From positions 14,467,030 to 14,531,029 of the forward strand of contig NC_068346.1 in the NCBI RefSeq assembly GCF_014633365.1: DNA of 64,000 nucleotides, in the 5' to 3' direction. Below, one piece after another: positions 22,209-32,819 of this stretch. The position numbers were made by a program, and so were the translations under genes. Numbering within the stretch: position 1 is the stretch's first letter; every line of letters starts with the position of its first letter. Origin of the DNA: Diospyros lotus. Its lineage: Eukaryota; Streptophyta; Magnoliopsida; Ericales; Ebenaceae. Under the pieces are notes generated by a model. It was not told the origin of the DNA, made no database searches, and saw only the letters and a program-made list of their open reading frames with translations.

Positions 22209-24911
22209 TGTAACGCCCAACTTTTTTTAAATATATAATGAAGCTAAATACAAACTAATATCCCACAAGGGCGTTATGAAAATCCTTACCAACAGAAGCG
22301 AATAATCGAACCTGATAACTAGTTAAAGCTAGATAAAAATGATTTATAATAATAAAACCTCTAATATGAGCAAACCGTAATGTGTGACTTCCAAAAATCA
22401 TCAAATATCTCTTACCACGATCTATGTTGCATGGAAACACCTCATAGGAGCCGTTTCCTCATTTTCGAAACGTTTTCTATTCCCGTTTCGGACCCTATTT
22501 ATGCCTATTTTTCTAAACGAATGTTCGTTTCCACGTTTTCGTTTTCTATCAGAAACGTTTCCCGTTTTCGTTTCTGTGCAACATAGACCACAATCACATT
22601 ACATACCAATCACGACTTAAAACTTTAATAGTGTAATAAGTAAATCCAAGCCTTACGTAACCCCTATTTATACAACTACAATACACAACTCTAAAAACAA
22701 ACCCAAAAATTACATAAGATCGATAAGACATGAGTAATAGGAAGTTAAACTAAACTTCAGCCTCCTCGTAGCCCTTTTCTCTTACTTATCTTTGGGTATC
22801 TGACACGCTGAGATACCTGGGATGTTGAATATCCCAAGAGTCTGAAGCACCCGAATTAAATTATTACATTTAAATGAGTGGTATAAGAAAAGAAACTATG
22901 CATGTAAGAGCAATATGCAGCTCTGTCAGGAGACATGCAGAAATAAGAACGAAATCTCCCAAGATCACAGCTCACCGCAAGAGCACAAGATCCACTGTGA
23001 TGTCCCAACAACTAGCCACAAATATAAATACCGAGATGCATATAAAATATGCAAGATTTTCTCAAAAGCAATAAAACATGAGATGTAACCTCTCGACCCC
23101 CTTACATAGGCACGAGGTGTCATCCTTACTTGCCATGTATGAACCCCTTGGCCCCCTTACACAAGCTCGAGGTAGCCCCCTTACATAAGCCCACATGGTC
23201 ATCCCCCTTACACAGGCCCATGTGGTCAGCCCTCTCACACAAGGCCCCGTGGTAGTTCACACACAACAAGCCACCAACTAGCCACAATCACCAAAACAAC
23301 ATGATGTATGACAAAGCAGAAGGAATATGATATGCAAGCCAAAAACCACGCATGAAAGCTATCGTGGTCAAACTCGATGCAACAAAGTAGAAATGATATG
23401 CTTGAAACAAAGAAAATATAAGACGTAAGCAACAAACAATTCACAAATAAAACAAAGGGTGATCAAGAGGAAGCAAGAAGTATGCATAAACCACTCACCA
23501 TTGGGTTTACCAGAAAATATCGTTTGCATGCAAACCAAGACTGTTTACTGCTAAAACATGAGTTTTCATAAGATAAATGTCAAATATTTTTATACAGAGT
23601 TGTAGGGCATTAAAAGGGAAGTATGTCATAAAAATTTCATGGAAAAATAAGGCTACACACGCCCTCACGCGCCCCGGGAAGGGGGCCCACGCGCAGCCCC
23701 TGCTGGCGCGTGAGCTTCACGCACCGCCCCTATTTTCGGACAGTTTCCGATTTTCCCACTCTTTCAGCCATAACTCAACCGTTTTAACTCCGATTCGACT
23801 CTCGTTTTTTCCTATAGCTCCCTTTTTCAATGCTCTACAAGATTATAACCAAAAAAAAAAAAAAAATCAGACTTACCTCGCTAATTTCTGACTGTTTTGG
23901 CCCGAATTCCAACGATGTGCGATTTCCCGTCGAACCTTCGTATCTCCTTCGTTCCTCCACCAAATTCACTCCCGTTTTTTTCAAAACCTCCCCCTCTCTT
24001 TTAAGAACAGAACCTCACCTACAAATCTCTCAAAATAACCTCCATTCTCCCCCTTTGGACATGGTTGAATTCTCCCCCCTCCCCATAGCTTATTTATAGA
24101 AGTGCTCAACAAATCACATTTTGCCACGTGTCACCTTTAATTATAACTTATCATTACTCTTCTACCCCTTTGTCATGTATCACCACAAGATTTGGCCACT
24201 TGGCCTTGAGATTTGAGGCTCATAATTATTTTTACATGTGTACCAATCTCACGGTGCCAAGTGTCTCAAGATCATCGTTACTTAGATTTGGAGATTTGGC
24301 TTCATCATGCTTACGCCACTATGCTCAATAGGATGGTGACAATTGTTCTTGAGATTTGCATCCTAATTATGACTTTTCTCCCCTTGTGACAAGTGGCACT
24401 AGAGATTTGGGTCTAATTATAACTTATCAAAACTCTCGACGAGTAGATTCATGCCATGTGTCATTGAGATTTGAGCCACCATCATTGCTTTTATCTTATG
24501 ATGCCATGTGTGCCATATAATCATGAGGCCTCATTATTACCTTTAATGTGTGGCTAATAAGAGCTTGCCACATGTCCCAACCTTGGAGGCTAAGTAATCT
24601 TATAGGCTGAGCAAAAACATGGAAAAGACTTGAGCTTGGATTTCAAAACAATCGAAAACTACATTTGATTGAAGTTTGATATGCAAAGATATTTTGAAAT
24701 TCATATCTTTTACACTAATTTCTAAGACTTTTGGTCAATTGTACTTTTACCCAAACTTCAATAATTACAACTTTACCCCTGACTCAGAAAATAATCTTTT
24801 GTCTCAGGCTTCAATAATCCCTTGAAATGACATATTTCCTCAAGTATCGAAACCCTATAGTCTCAGGCATTACATCCTATTTGATTCTAAAAGAAAATCT
24901 CGGGTATTACA
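22209..24911 (-). repeat. 5' LTR of the gypsy element
   Basis: This copy is 2703 bp, longer than its partner at 16229-18687. About 173 bp of the excess is a MITE with its 8-bp duplication. Most of the rest is extra short tandem repeats of the CCCCCTTACACAGGCCC type near 23160-23250. Confidence 0.9.
22422..22586. mobile_element. hAT-like MITE, 165 bp
   Basis: It has perfect 10-bp terminal inverted repeats, CTATGTTGCA and TGCAACATAG, and flanking 8-bp duplications ACCACGAT and ACCACAAT (one mismatch). The same place in the other LTR (about 16436) has no insert. An 8-bp duplication is typical of hAT transposons. The interior is rich in CGTTTTC and CGTTTC repeats. Confidence 0.85.
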
Positions 24912-25242
24912 CTAAGTCCTACTTGCAAGCTATCTAAATGTATCGCTACATCTCCTCCTCTAACAGTAGCAATATGTTCTGTTTTCATAAGACCTTTTGG
25001 TTCCATGACTCGGGGATATAGAGTTTGCCTTTTACAATCGAGGGTCTCATCTGTGGAGAGATAATAATATCAGAAGGAGGTTGTTTGAAATCCATTTTAC
25101 CTCTAAGAATTAAATTTTTCAGCAAAGTGAGTCTTCTGAAAAAGTAAAAAACTCCAGGGGCTAAGCAAAGGTCTTCAGGACGGTAAGAAGTCTTCGAGAG
25201 CTCCAAATGACTCAAGCTTTTCGAGGTAAATGTGTGGCCCAT
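24912..25242 (-). pseudogene. Tat-type antisense ORF, proximal half
   Basis: The frame starts MGHTFTSKSLSHLELSKTSY at 25242 and stays open to the insertion site at 24912, ending VAIHLDSLQVGL in the joined frame. This matches the usual lead-in to the plant gypsy-type domain, and the continuation lies at 16228-15836. A minus-strand TATA box (TATAAATAG, near 25251-25260) precedes the first ATG, but so closely that transcription may start after this ATG. Antisense ORFs at this position, between the pol/tandem-repeat region and the 3' LTR, are known for Tat-lineage retrotransposons. Confidence 0.65.
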
Positions 25243-25260
25243 TCGGGACTACCTCTATTT

Positions 25261-26120
25261 ATAATCGTAGCCTTCGGTAGGCCAAGCGTCAAGAGTCGCC
25301 CAGAGACTCTTCCCCAATGAGCCACATCAGGCACCCACTTCTGTGGAGTATATTATTTCCCGAAGAGTCTTTGAGATGGAAGCCTCTCGAACCCCCGATG
25401 GGTCCCCCGAGATCGGCCTAACATGCATCATTTTTTCTCAAGTCCAAGGACACCCTTCAAAAATCTCCTGGACCCAAGCCATCCGATGGCCCGAAGCCTT
25501 CTTTGGAACCACCCATAGATAGCCATCGAGTGCCTCTCCCCGAAGACTTCTCCAGGCCCTTTAACCTCCCTAAGGCCCTATCTAGAAGAGTCTTCCAACT
25601 CGACCGTGAGTCTCACAATCTCTTCAAAGGCAAATGATCTTTTTTCCAAATCTCTTAGACTTGATCCTTTTGGAAGATCTCTCAGACCAATAACTCATAT
25701 AGGAACATAAATACCCTTTCAGGATACGAAATAAAGACATACACTTGTATCATACATCATACTTTGGACATACCTTGCACTATTGTTTGACTTTGGCATC
25801 AGAGGGCCCGCGTTAGAGAGTCTCATACGTGCCTTTCTGACTTCTATTTGTGATTGCATGCTAAGTTTCAGCTTAGCTCACTTGAAAGACTGGAAGCCTT
25901 GCCTCCCAAAGACCCATCAAGGTCCCCTTTCTCTTGATTCCCCAAAGGCCAAACAAATTTGGAAAGGGTCAGACCCGAAACCTGAAGAGGCAAGAACCCA
26001 AATGGGTCCTCAGGGTCTTCCAGATGAAGGATTCTGCTCTAACCCTTTATTGTGGTGAAGGACTCTGCTCTTGTTGATCCCAAGACAAATAAATTTACTT
26101 ATTATAGTTAGGCAACAACA
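25261..26120 (+). mobile_element. 3' LTR of the Tat-like element
   Basis: The right end (GTTAGGCAACAACA) and many internal blocks match the LTRs ending at 13100 and 59200. A TATA-like ATAAATA lies near 25706. The exact left boundary is not visible. Unlike the 5' copy, it is followed not by a primer-binding site but by copia integrase, as expected for a 3' LTR. The host sequence on the two sides of the whole element differs (gypsy integrase on the left, copia integrase on the right), so a rearrangement has occurred. Confidence 0.6.
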
Positions 26121-26121
26121 A

Positions 26122-26950
26122 GTATGGCTAAACTAAGCAAAAGAGGACTTCTAGAATAGTAGAGTACTGAAAAATTGGAGTTCTGTGAGTATTACGTCTT
26201 TAGTAAATAAAAACAACTCAGATTTAATAAAAGTATTTACAATACGAAATGAATACTAGACTATGTCCATTATGATCTTAGAGGCCCTGTTAAAGTTCCA
26301 TTTAAAGATAGTGCCAGATATATGTTAACTTTCAACGATAATTTTTGGAAGAAATTTTGGGTATTCTTTTTGAAACAAAAGACTAATGTTTTTTCTACTT
26401 TCAAATTCTGGAAGACTATGATTGAGAAATAAACCGAAAGACAGATTAAGCATCTCTACACTGATAATGGTTTAGAATTTTATTCAAATGAATCTAATAA
26501 TTTCTACAATAAATAAGGGATTTTAAAGCTTTTATAGTTCCAAATGTGCCACGACAAAATGGTGTAGCCGAGCAGATGAACAAAAACTTGATGGAAAATG
26601 ACTGTTATATGCTATCTAATTCAAGTTTATCTAAGTCATTTTTGGCTAAGACTATAAACATGACATGTTTTCTAGTTAATCGATCTCCTTCATTTGCTAT
26701 TGATAGAAAAAATTTTGTACTTCTACAAATTATTCTGCTTTAAAAATTTTTGGATGTCCTATTTTTGTACACAAGAAAGTACTAGTCCATCAGAACATTG
26801 TATTGTTAAAGACATACCTAGAAGAAATATCAAATCCCCTCAAATGTATGTTGAAACTGATCTTGTTACCTATACTTTGTGTTGGAAGATATCCACTACA
26901 GTAATTGTTGTGTGAATTTGGTTGGTATTCATCAGAAAAATTAATTATCC
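26122..26950 (+). pseudogene. Ty1/copia integrase remnant
   Basis: The plus strand shows the GAG-pre-integrase end (LSKRGLL, LEFCEYYVFSK), then the integrase core: ILDYVHYDLRGPVKVPF, ARYMLTFNDNFWKKFWVFF, KHLYTDNGLEFYSNE and VPRQNGVAEQMNKNLME. The catalytic D, D and E positions can be traced (YDLRGP, YTDNG, NGVAEQMN). Stops and frameshifts are frequent. After the core and a decayed FGCP-like block the sequence passes near 26940 directly to the end of the element, so RT and RNase H are deleted. Confidence 0.88.
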
Positions 26951-27017
26951 AAGATTTTGTTGGAAGAAAGATTTATGGATAATTTCAAATTTTATTTTTG
27001 TGTCAAGGTGGAGATTG

Positions 27018-27387
27018 TGATAATTGTAACCCAAAATTCAAATTCATCTAAGATTAGGACTTCTAATTTGACCGTGATTAAGATTTCGAATTTGACTATG
27101 ATTAAGAAATCAAATTTAATTGTGATTAGAATTATCTCAAATTGAAAACTTATCTTCTTGGCTCATCTTCTGATCAAACTATAATTTCTTGTGTACATCT
27201 ACAGGTGAGTGTTAAGTTTATAAATAGGTGTCCAATGCTTTGAAATTATTGTACCAATATCATCATAGTGATATTTCGTTCTTTCTGCCCGTGATTTTTC
27301 CTAATTTGGGTTCCACATTAAATTTTTGTGTTTGTTTGTGTGCTTGATAGTTTGATTGTGGTTTATTTTCGATTCAAAATCCTAACA
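27018..27387 (+). mobile_element. 3' LTR of the copia element
   Basis: A polypurine tract (AAGGTGGAGATT, 27005-27016) is followed by an LTR that starts TGATAATTG and ends ATCCTAACA. A TATA box (TATAAATAG) lies near 27219. It ends the copia fragment that begins at 26122. Confidence 0.7.
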
Positions 27388-27504
27388 ATAACAACTTTCC
27401 TTTAGTGGAGCATCATTTTTTAATACAATGAGAAAATTTAAGAATTTATATGAAACATAAAAACCTTCTAAAATTTTGAACCCCTAGATCTTGAAACATG
27501 AAAG
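27388..27504. other. Short spacer with LINE target site
   Basis: Unique-looking AT-rich DNA. Its right end (27493-27504, GAAACATGAAAG) is one copy of the LINE target duplication. Confidence 0.5.
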
Positions 27505-30500
27505 TTTTTTTTTAATGTAAATAAGATATATAAACAGAAAAAAGAGATAAAAGAGTCTGCAAGCCACGCGAGGGCATCCCCCAGCCCAAAAACAAAACTC
27601 AGAAAACACAAGAAAATCTACTCCTCAGCACAAGAGGATGGACACAAATCCAAACCGCAAACAAACAAAGCAACAGAAATGCATCATGTTGGATCCCTGA
27701 TCACTGATGGATCCTCTAAGTCTCTTGATGATCTCGGGCCAATGCATTCTTCTTCTTCCGCTCACGTTTCCTTTGCGACTTGATTTCACATGGACATAAT
27801 CAGATTCCAAGTTGTCAACCCTTGATATCGAAGTGTCTTCCTTCTCAGAGTCCCTCTCTTGACCTCTATCTTCAACAGCTATATCGATCACCCCCAATCA
27901 CCCTATCTCATCTGAAACTAGCTCCTTCATTGGCAAAAGAACATCCCTATCTACCTCTAAAGGTGAATAAAATCGATTAGCCAACAAATTCCCCATATCA
28001 CGCTCTAAAGCAAAATGGACTATAAAAGCACGCTCTACACTCCCCTTCATTGGCACAGAGAGAGGAACATTCTAGGAATTCCCCTGACGCTTACAATTCT
28101 GAGCCTGATCCTTAACCGATAGAGGATTTTGAACTGTTTTCTAAAGCTAATTTGGGCATCGAGACAAAGAGTGACCAAACACTCGACAATGAGAACAGAC
28201 AGATGGAACCCATTGGTATTCCACAGGCAGCCGTAACAAGTTGGGCTCACCAATAGATTCATCAATACCCTTATATAAATTAATATTTCTAGAAAAATAA
28301 GAAGATACATCCATCTCAACACAAACTTGGGCAAACCCTACTCTCGACCTATCCTCACTACTAAAATCCACATGAATAGGCCTTCCAAGCACACTAGCTA
28401 TTGTGGCAATGCCCTCTTCATTCCACCATTCTAACGAAATATTGAAAATCTTAACTCATAATGAAAAGGTTAAGTGGGTATCAAGAGACAAATCCATACC
28501 CAATTCCCAAATTTTTAACAATAAGGGACAATGAGCAAAATGCCATGGCCCTCCATAAAAAACTTTTAATATATTCACCTCATCACTAAAACAAAATAAA
28601 TAACAATCAGAATTATTAGAGAGTACCTCAATGAGACCAAATCAATGCCATAGCCTCCTGGCGATTGATTGCACCACTGGGAATGACAAACGATCCTCAA
28701 TAAAACAGCCGACCAAAGTATTACGCCAATGTTTCAGCTCTTGATCAATCACCTCTTCAGAAAATTTCACAACTGGGCCTTCAGCCAAAAAATCAAGAAG
28801 AGGATAATATCCTAGTTTTTTCAACTGACAAGTACCACGATCATCAACTAAATCAACCCATGATTTTTTATTGCCCTCCTAGACTTGAAAATCATTAACA
28901 AGATAAGAGTCCTTCGGTTTGGCCTACTTTTTATTGCCATTAGGCCCATGTGTATTGTGACCCAATCCCTCATCGAGGCTAAAAGAACGCTATTGGGCCC
29001 CACCATGGCCAACTCCACCATTCTTCTGCCTTTAACACCCACTACCATCGGACAATTGGGCCCTCGCTTCCATTAGAGCATTCATCATACCTATTTCCTC
29101 ATCTCGAAAATTTCGGGATAACTCCTGCCCACCGTCGGCCGAAATATTGTCACACTTTCCAGCCGATATATCACCCTCCGAGGACTCCAACTTCTCTTAA
29201 CCATCCACCTCACCCTCTCCATCTTCCCTCGAGGACTCCAAACCAGCTCCTACTAAGGGCGGAAGTCGAAACACCAATAGCCTGAACAGGGACTCGAAAT
29301 AGCTCCTCAAAATCCCCATGAGCCTTATTTTGAGGTTAAAGAGCATCCTAACCAACCTCAATCCTGGCTTGCTGTAGGATTGAGCGAACAAGGCGTCCCT
29401 CATCAGAGGATAACTTCGATTGAGGATTCTCCAAAATGTAAGATATCCCATAAGCAAATGTCTCCCTTAACAAAATCTCAATAAACCTATTTGTAATCTT
29501 TCCCGCCGATAGTTGTTGCTTTAAAAAAGCAATCTCAACCATCAATCCAACCTGAGTCCCATGCCCTACTGTACCATTCCAAACCTCAGCTGATGACCTT
29601 GATCCATTATTGGAAACAACTTCAACTGGCCTACTCCACACCAGATCTACTCGATCTCACTACTGATCCACCCTCAAATCACGATGATCCTCCTCTTCCC
29701 GTTCACGAACACAATGCCCAGACCCTACTGGCCGAGAACGAGACCATATGTGGGCCTTCGAGATGACCTCTAAGATCCTGCCAAAGGGAGCCTTGTTTCG
29801 GCCACGAGATCTTACTGACAAAGGCCAGCGAGGCGGCGGCAACGTCGCTGCTGATTTCTTAGAATTCTCCATTCAGCCATCTATTTTTCTCTCTACTTAG
29901 AGAGAGGGCAAAAAAATGAAGATTGCAGGGGGAGGCAGATGATGGAGACATGGCAGCTAGATCTGGTTGCTAGAGGAAGGGACGAACGACAATGAAAGAA
30001 GGGCTCATATCCAAATCTAGTTGCAATTGTGCTCACGGTAACAGCTAGATCTAGTTGCAAGAGGAGGCAACAGGCTGTTTGGCAACGACTGAAAAGAAAA
30101 AGGAGAAGGATAATGAGAGAGGCAGCAGAGGTGAAGACCAGATCTGGATGTGGGAGGAGTAGATGGACAGCAGCAAACGGACCAGGAGAAGGCGGTTGAC
30201 GATAGAAAGGCCCAGATGCATATTTGGTTGTAAACTTGCGATGTGCTCACTAAATGCCTGCGAAGGTCATCATCTCCATAATCCCTCTCTCTATTCTCCC
30301 CCTCTATGTACCAACAACGAAATGGCCAGCAGGCGCAAGAAAGAGATCTACAATGGATCTGCTACAATGGAGTAGATTTGATCATTAGCTATGGTAGCGA
30401 TGTTGTGCAGCGATGCGTAGGGGCGGGCGTTGGCTAGATCTGAGGCGAGGGTGCTGCTATGGGGCAGATCTACGATGGGAAAAGCATGGAAAGATAAAAT

Positions 30501-30537
30501 ATTCTGGGTTTGGACATTTCTGGCGAGGTTTCTAGAC
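27505..30537 (-). mobile_element. LINE (L1-type) with ORF1 but no ORF2
   Basis: It is bounded by an imperfect 12-bp duplication, GAAACATGAAAG (27493-27504) and GAAACAAGAAAG (30538-30549). Its 3' end on the minus strand is a poly(A) run (27505-27513). The 5' end is a GC-rich untranslated region (about 29900-30537), ORF1 fills 28150-29872, and a 3' untranslated segment ending TTATTTACATTAAAAAAAAA follows. No endonuclease or reverse transcriptase domain is present, so the copy depended on other LINEs for mobility. Confidence 0.82.
28080..29872 (-). pseudogene. LINE ORF1 (DUF4283 and CCHC zinc knuckle), broken
   Basis: The first ATG on the minus strand is at 29872 (MENSKKSAATLPPPRWPLSV). Further down, a DUF4283-type domain is clear: LKHWRNTLVGCFIEDRLSF, PVVQSIARRLW, GPWHFAHCPLLLK and SVLGRPIHVDF followed by FAQVCVEMD (about 28760-28310). 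It ends in a zinc-knuckle-like VCSHCRVFGHSLSRC (28150-28200). In LINEs this protein binds the element's RNA. The frame is interrupted by at least three frameshifts or stops, so it is not functional as it stands. Confidence 0.85.
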
Positions 30538-30708
30538 GAAACAAGAAAGTTAAACCCCATAATTTTGAAGTAAGGTGTTGCCCCGACACTTTACTTTCTA
30601 GGGTGATGCCAACAACATTAAGCAATTCAATATTGTAATCAGCAATGTATACTATCTTGATTGTGTTTGCAATCAGCACTATATACTATCATGAGTGTGT
30701 CTTGAGCT

Positions 30709-30806
30709 TACCTCTTCTCCTTTTCTGTGCTTCCTCTCGAGATCTCAACCTCTTGAAGAGTATCTTCACAATTTACAACCAAATCATCATCTAAGAATAA
30801 TAAAGT
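30709..30806 (-). other. Exon-like segment of an unidentified gene fragment
   Basis: On the minus strand a pyrimidine-rich acceptor (TTATTATTCTTAG) precedes an open stretch reading DDDLVVNCEDTLQEVEISRG and then STEKEKR, followed by a consensus donor (AAGAG then GTAAGC). Codon use and splice signals look exon-like, but I do not recognise the protein. It could be part of a truncated host gene disrupted by the LINE, or transposon-captured DNA. Confidence 0.3.
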
Positions 30807-31070
30807 TAATGGATTAACAAACTGAAGCAGCCATATGGGCAGGCATCAAGCAATCTTTGCATTTCTAGAAAAAATAGGACGTATAGTAAAAGTAGCAAAA
30901 ACTCCAATGCATTCAACCTTTGCTTCCCTTTAACACAAGTAGGTATCACCGTATCAGCTTGTTATGAGATTATTAGAAAAATTAGTGTCAGGCAAGTAGA
31001 AAAGTTGAATAGAAAAGATCATATCAAAAGTCCAAACAATTGAAAAATTAAAACCCTAACTAAACTCACC

Positions 31071-31400
31071 TTTGTGGGTCACTGGTGGATCGGTCATGGG
31101 TTGCAATCGGAGAAAGGGAAGACAAAATGGAAGGAAGGTCAAAGGCAACGGAAAACGAGAAGGGGAAATAGAAGGAAGGTCGATTGGCCAAGGGGTGAAA
31201 CGGGGATGACAGTCGGTCGTCAAAGGCCAATAGCAAGAGGGAAGCCAAAACAAAAGAAACAAGGAAGGTTGAGTGGAGTGGCCAAAGGCAACGTGAGACG
31301 GGGACAATGGTCATCAATTGGCGGCTACGACGAAAAGGAAGGCAGGGGAAGGTGGAAGGTCGAAGGGACAACAATTCAATGAAGGCGAAGGCCGAATGGT
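31071..31400 (-). other. GC-richer, possibly 5'-exon segment upstream of the exon-like fragment
   Basis: The stretch is richer in G and C than its surroundings and ends on the minus strand with a consensus donor (CACAAAG then GTGAGTTT). It lies upstream, in that direction, of the exon-like segment at 30709-30806. Long overlapping frames on both strands have no known domain. It may be the first exon of the same unknown gene. Confidence 0.25.
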
Positions 31401-31835
31401 TAGATTTTCAGGCTGGGTTCCCACTCTTAATTCACTGACTTCACTTCGAACTATCTCTTCTTTTTTTCTACTTTTCTTCTCTTCTTTTTCTTCTTCATTG
31501 CATGTGACAGGCTAAGAACGACATCATTTTAAAGTTCGGTTAGTTTAGTTATTTCTAATAAAAAAATCAAACCAAAATCAAAAATTCGAATTTTTCTAAA
31601 AAATTAACCGAATCAAACCAATTAAAAAATAAATGAACTGAACCAACAATTTCAGTTAGACCGTTGCACACTCCTAATTATAAATGACAGCACAAACAGA
31701 TATGAAATTTTAAATTTAAATCTCGTAAACCTCATTTGTTATCCCCACTTAACTCAGAAAATAATGAAGAGGAATACGGATGTTTATCAATTCTCCACCC
31801 CACAAATATAGAATGAGCACAAGAACGACTGAACC
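31401..31835. other. Spacer downstream of the SEO gene
   Basis: AT-rich, with a run of AACCGAA/AACCAA-like words at 31540-31660 that resembles the interior of common plant MITEs. A second terminus could not be found. No gene is visible. Confidence 0.4.
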
Positions 31836-31841
31836 TTTATT
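31836..31841 (-). terminator. Putative poly(A) signal of the SEO gene
   Basis: The plus strand reads TTTATT, which is AATAAA on the minus strand, about 220 bp beyond the SEO stop codon at 32062. It is the nearest canonical signal to the stop that I noticed. Confidence 0.4.
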
Positions 31842-32061
31842 ATTGAAGACTATCGAAACATTATTACAACAGATCTACCATGGAAAGAAGGGGCATATAT
31901 AAGTATAAACAAAACTGAAAGATCGACTATAGGTCTAAAAAAAAACGAAAAAAAAAAAAAAGAAACGTACCGGAAGCCTTCACTTCATGTTAATTTTCGT
32001 CACGGATAGAAGGCAATTCGCACTCTTAGTTTAGCTGTGCTCTGGGTTACTATCACCACTT

Positions 32062-32783
32062 TCACAGATAGCCCTTTGTAATGAGTGCATCTACAAGATC
32101 AACACGCTGTTTGCTGCTCCCTTTCCATCGATCAGCATAGCTATTTAAGAAATCAGGAATGGTTTTACCATGGGCTTTGGGCAACTTAGGGCTTCGACCA
32201 CGGCAAACCGCAGCCCATCCCTCACCGCTCGTGTCAAAGCTCAGAAGCGTCTCGATGTCCTTCATTGTGGTTTCATCTACCATAGACTCACCAGTATCCA
32301 TCTTCTTTTGCCAGAGCCCTTGCAGGGTATCCCAAAATGCCGACAGGAACTTCTTTAACCCGAATGCATACAAAGTTTCCTCATTAAATTCCACCCGCTC
32401 GTTAATTATTTCCTCGTGGGCTTCCCAATCCATGTTGTTTTTTCCCAAATACACTGTGACGTAGTCCATTCTAGTGGCCTTTGCAACTTTATACACAGCG
32501 TCTAAAAATTCCTGGATCCAATCTGCATCATCCCCTCCGAATAAGAAAATGTACTTTTTCGCGTCAATCTGAAAAGCCAAAAAACCACTCTCGCGTGAAC
32601 ATTTTGTAATATTAATTTGGTAGATAATAATAAGTGTCATCCACATTCAGGGACGTTAAATAGATTATATAAACCAAAAGATTTCGTCAGAAAGGAGTGA
32701 ACCTAACAGTTTCCGAATTGCCAGTATTCATTTAGACAAATATCTATCTTTGAGGGGCCAATTGCAAGAGAATATGTAAATAC

Positions 32784-32819
<36 letters not shown>

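Larger units (their letters stand above)
16229..24911 (-). mobile_element. Ty3/gypsy LTR retrotransposon with two LTRs, minus strand
   Basis: Read on the minus strand, the 5' LTR is 24911-22209 and the 3' LTR 18687-16229. Both have ends TGTAATACCCG and (G)TTACA. The target duplication CTAAG is perfect (16224-16228 and 24912-24916). A tRNA-Met-type primer-binding site follows the 5' LTR, and a G-rich polypurine tract precedes the 3' LTR. The internal region is only 3.5 kb and holds decayed gag, a protease block and an RNase H tail, so most of pol is deleted. The LTRs differ by substitutions, a MITE and a tandem-repeat length change, so the insertion is not recent. It sits in frame inside the antisense ORF of the Tat-like element. 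Confidence 0.92.

Noticed and set aside
31056..31382. 102-codon open frames on both strands as a protein-coding gene
   Set aside because: The overlapping frames arise from purine-rich/pyrimidine-rich bias; neither shows a domain. Only an untranslated or first-exon role is kept as a weak possibility.
31540..31680. Complete MITE with AACCGAA-type repeats
   Set aside because: The sequence style fits, but neither a pair of inverted termini nor a target duplication could be found.
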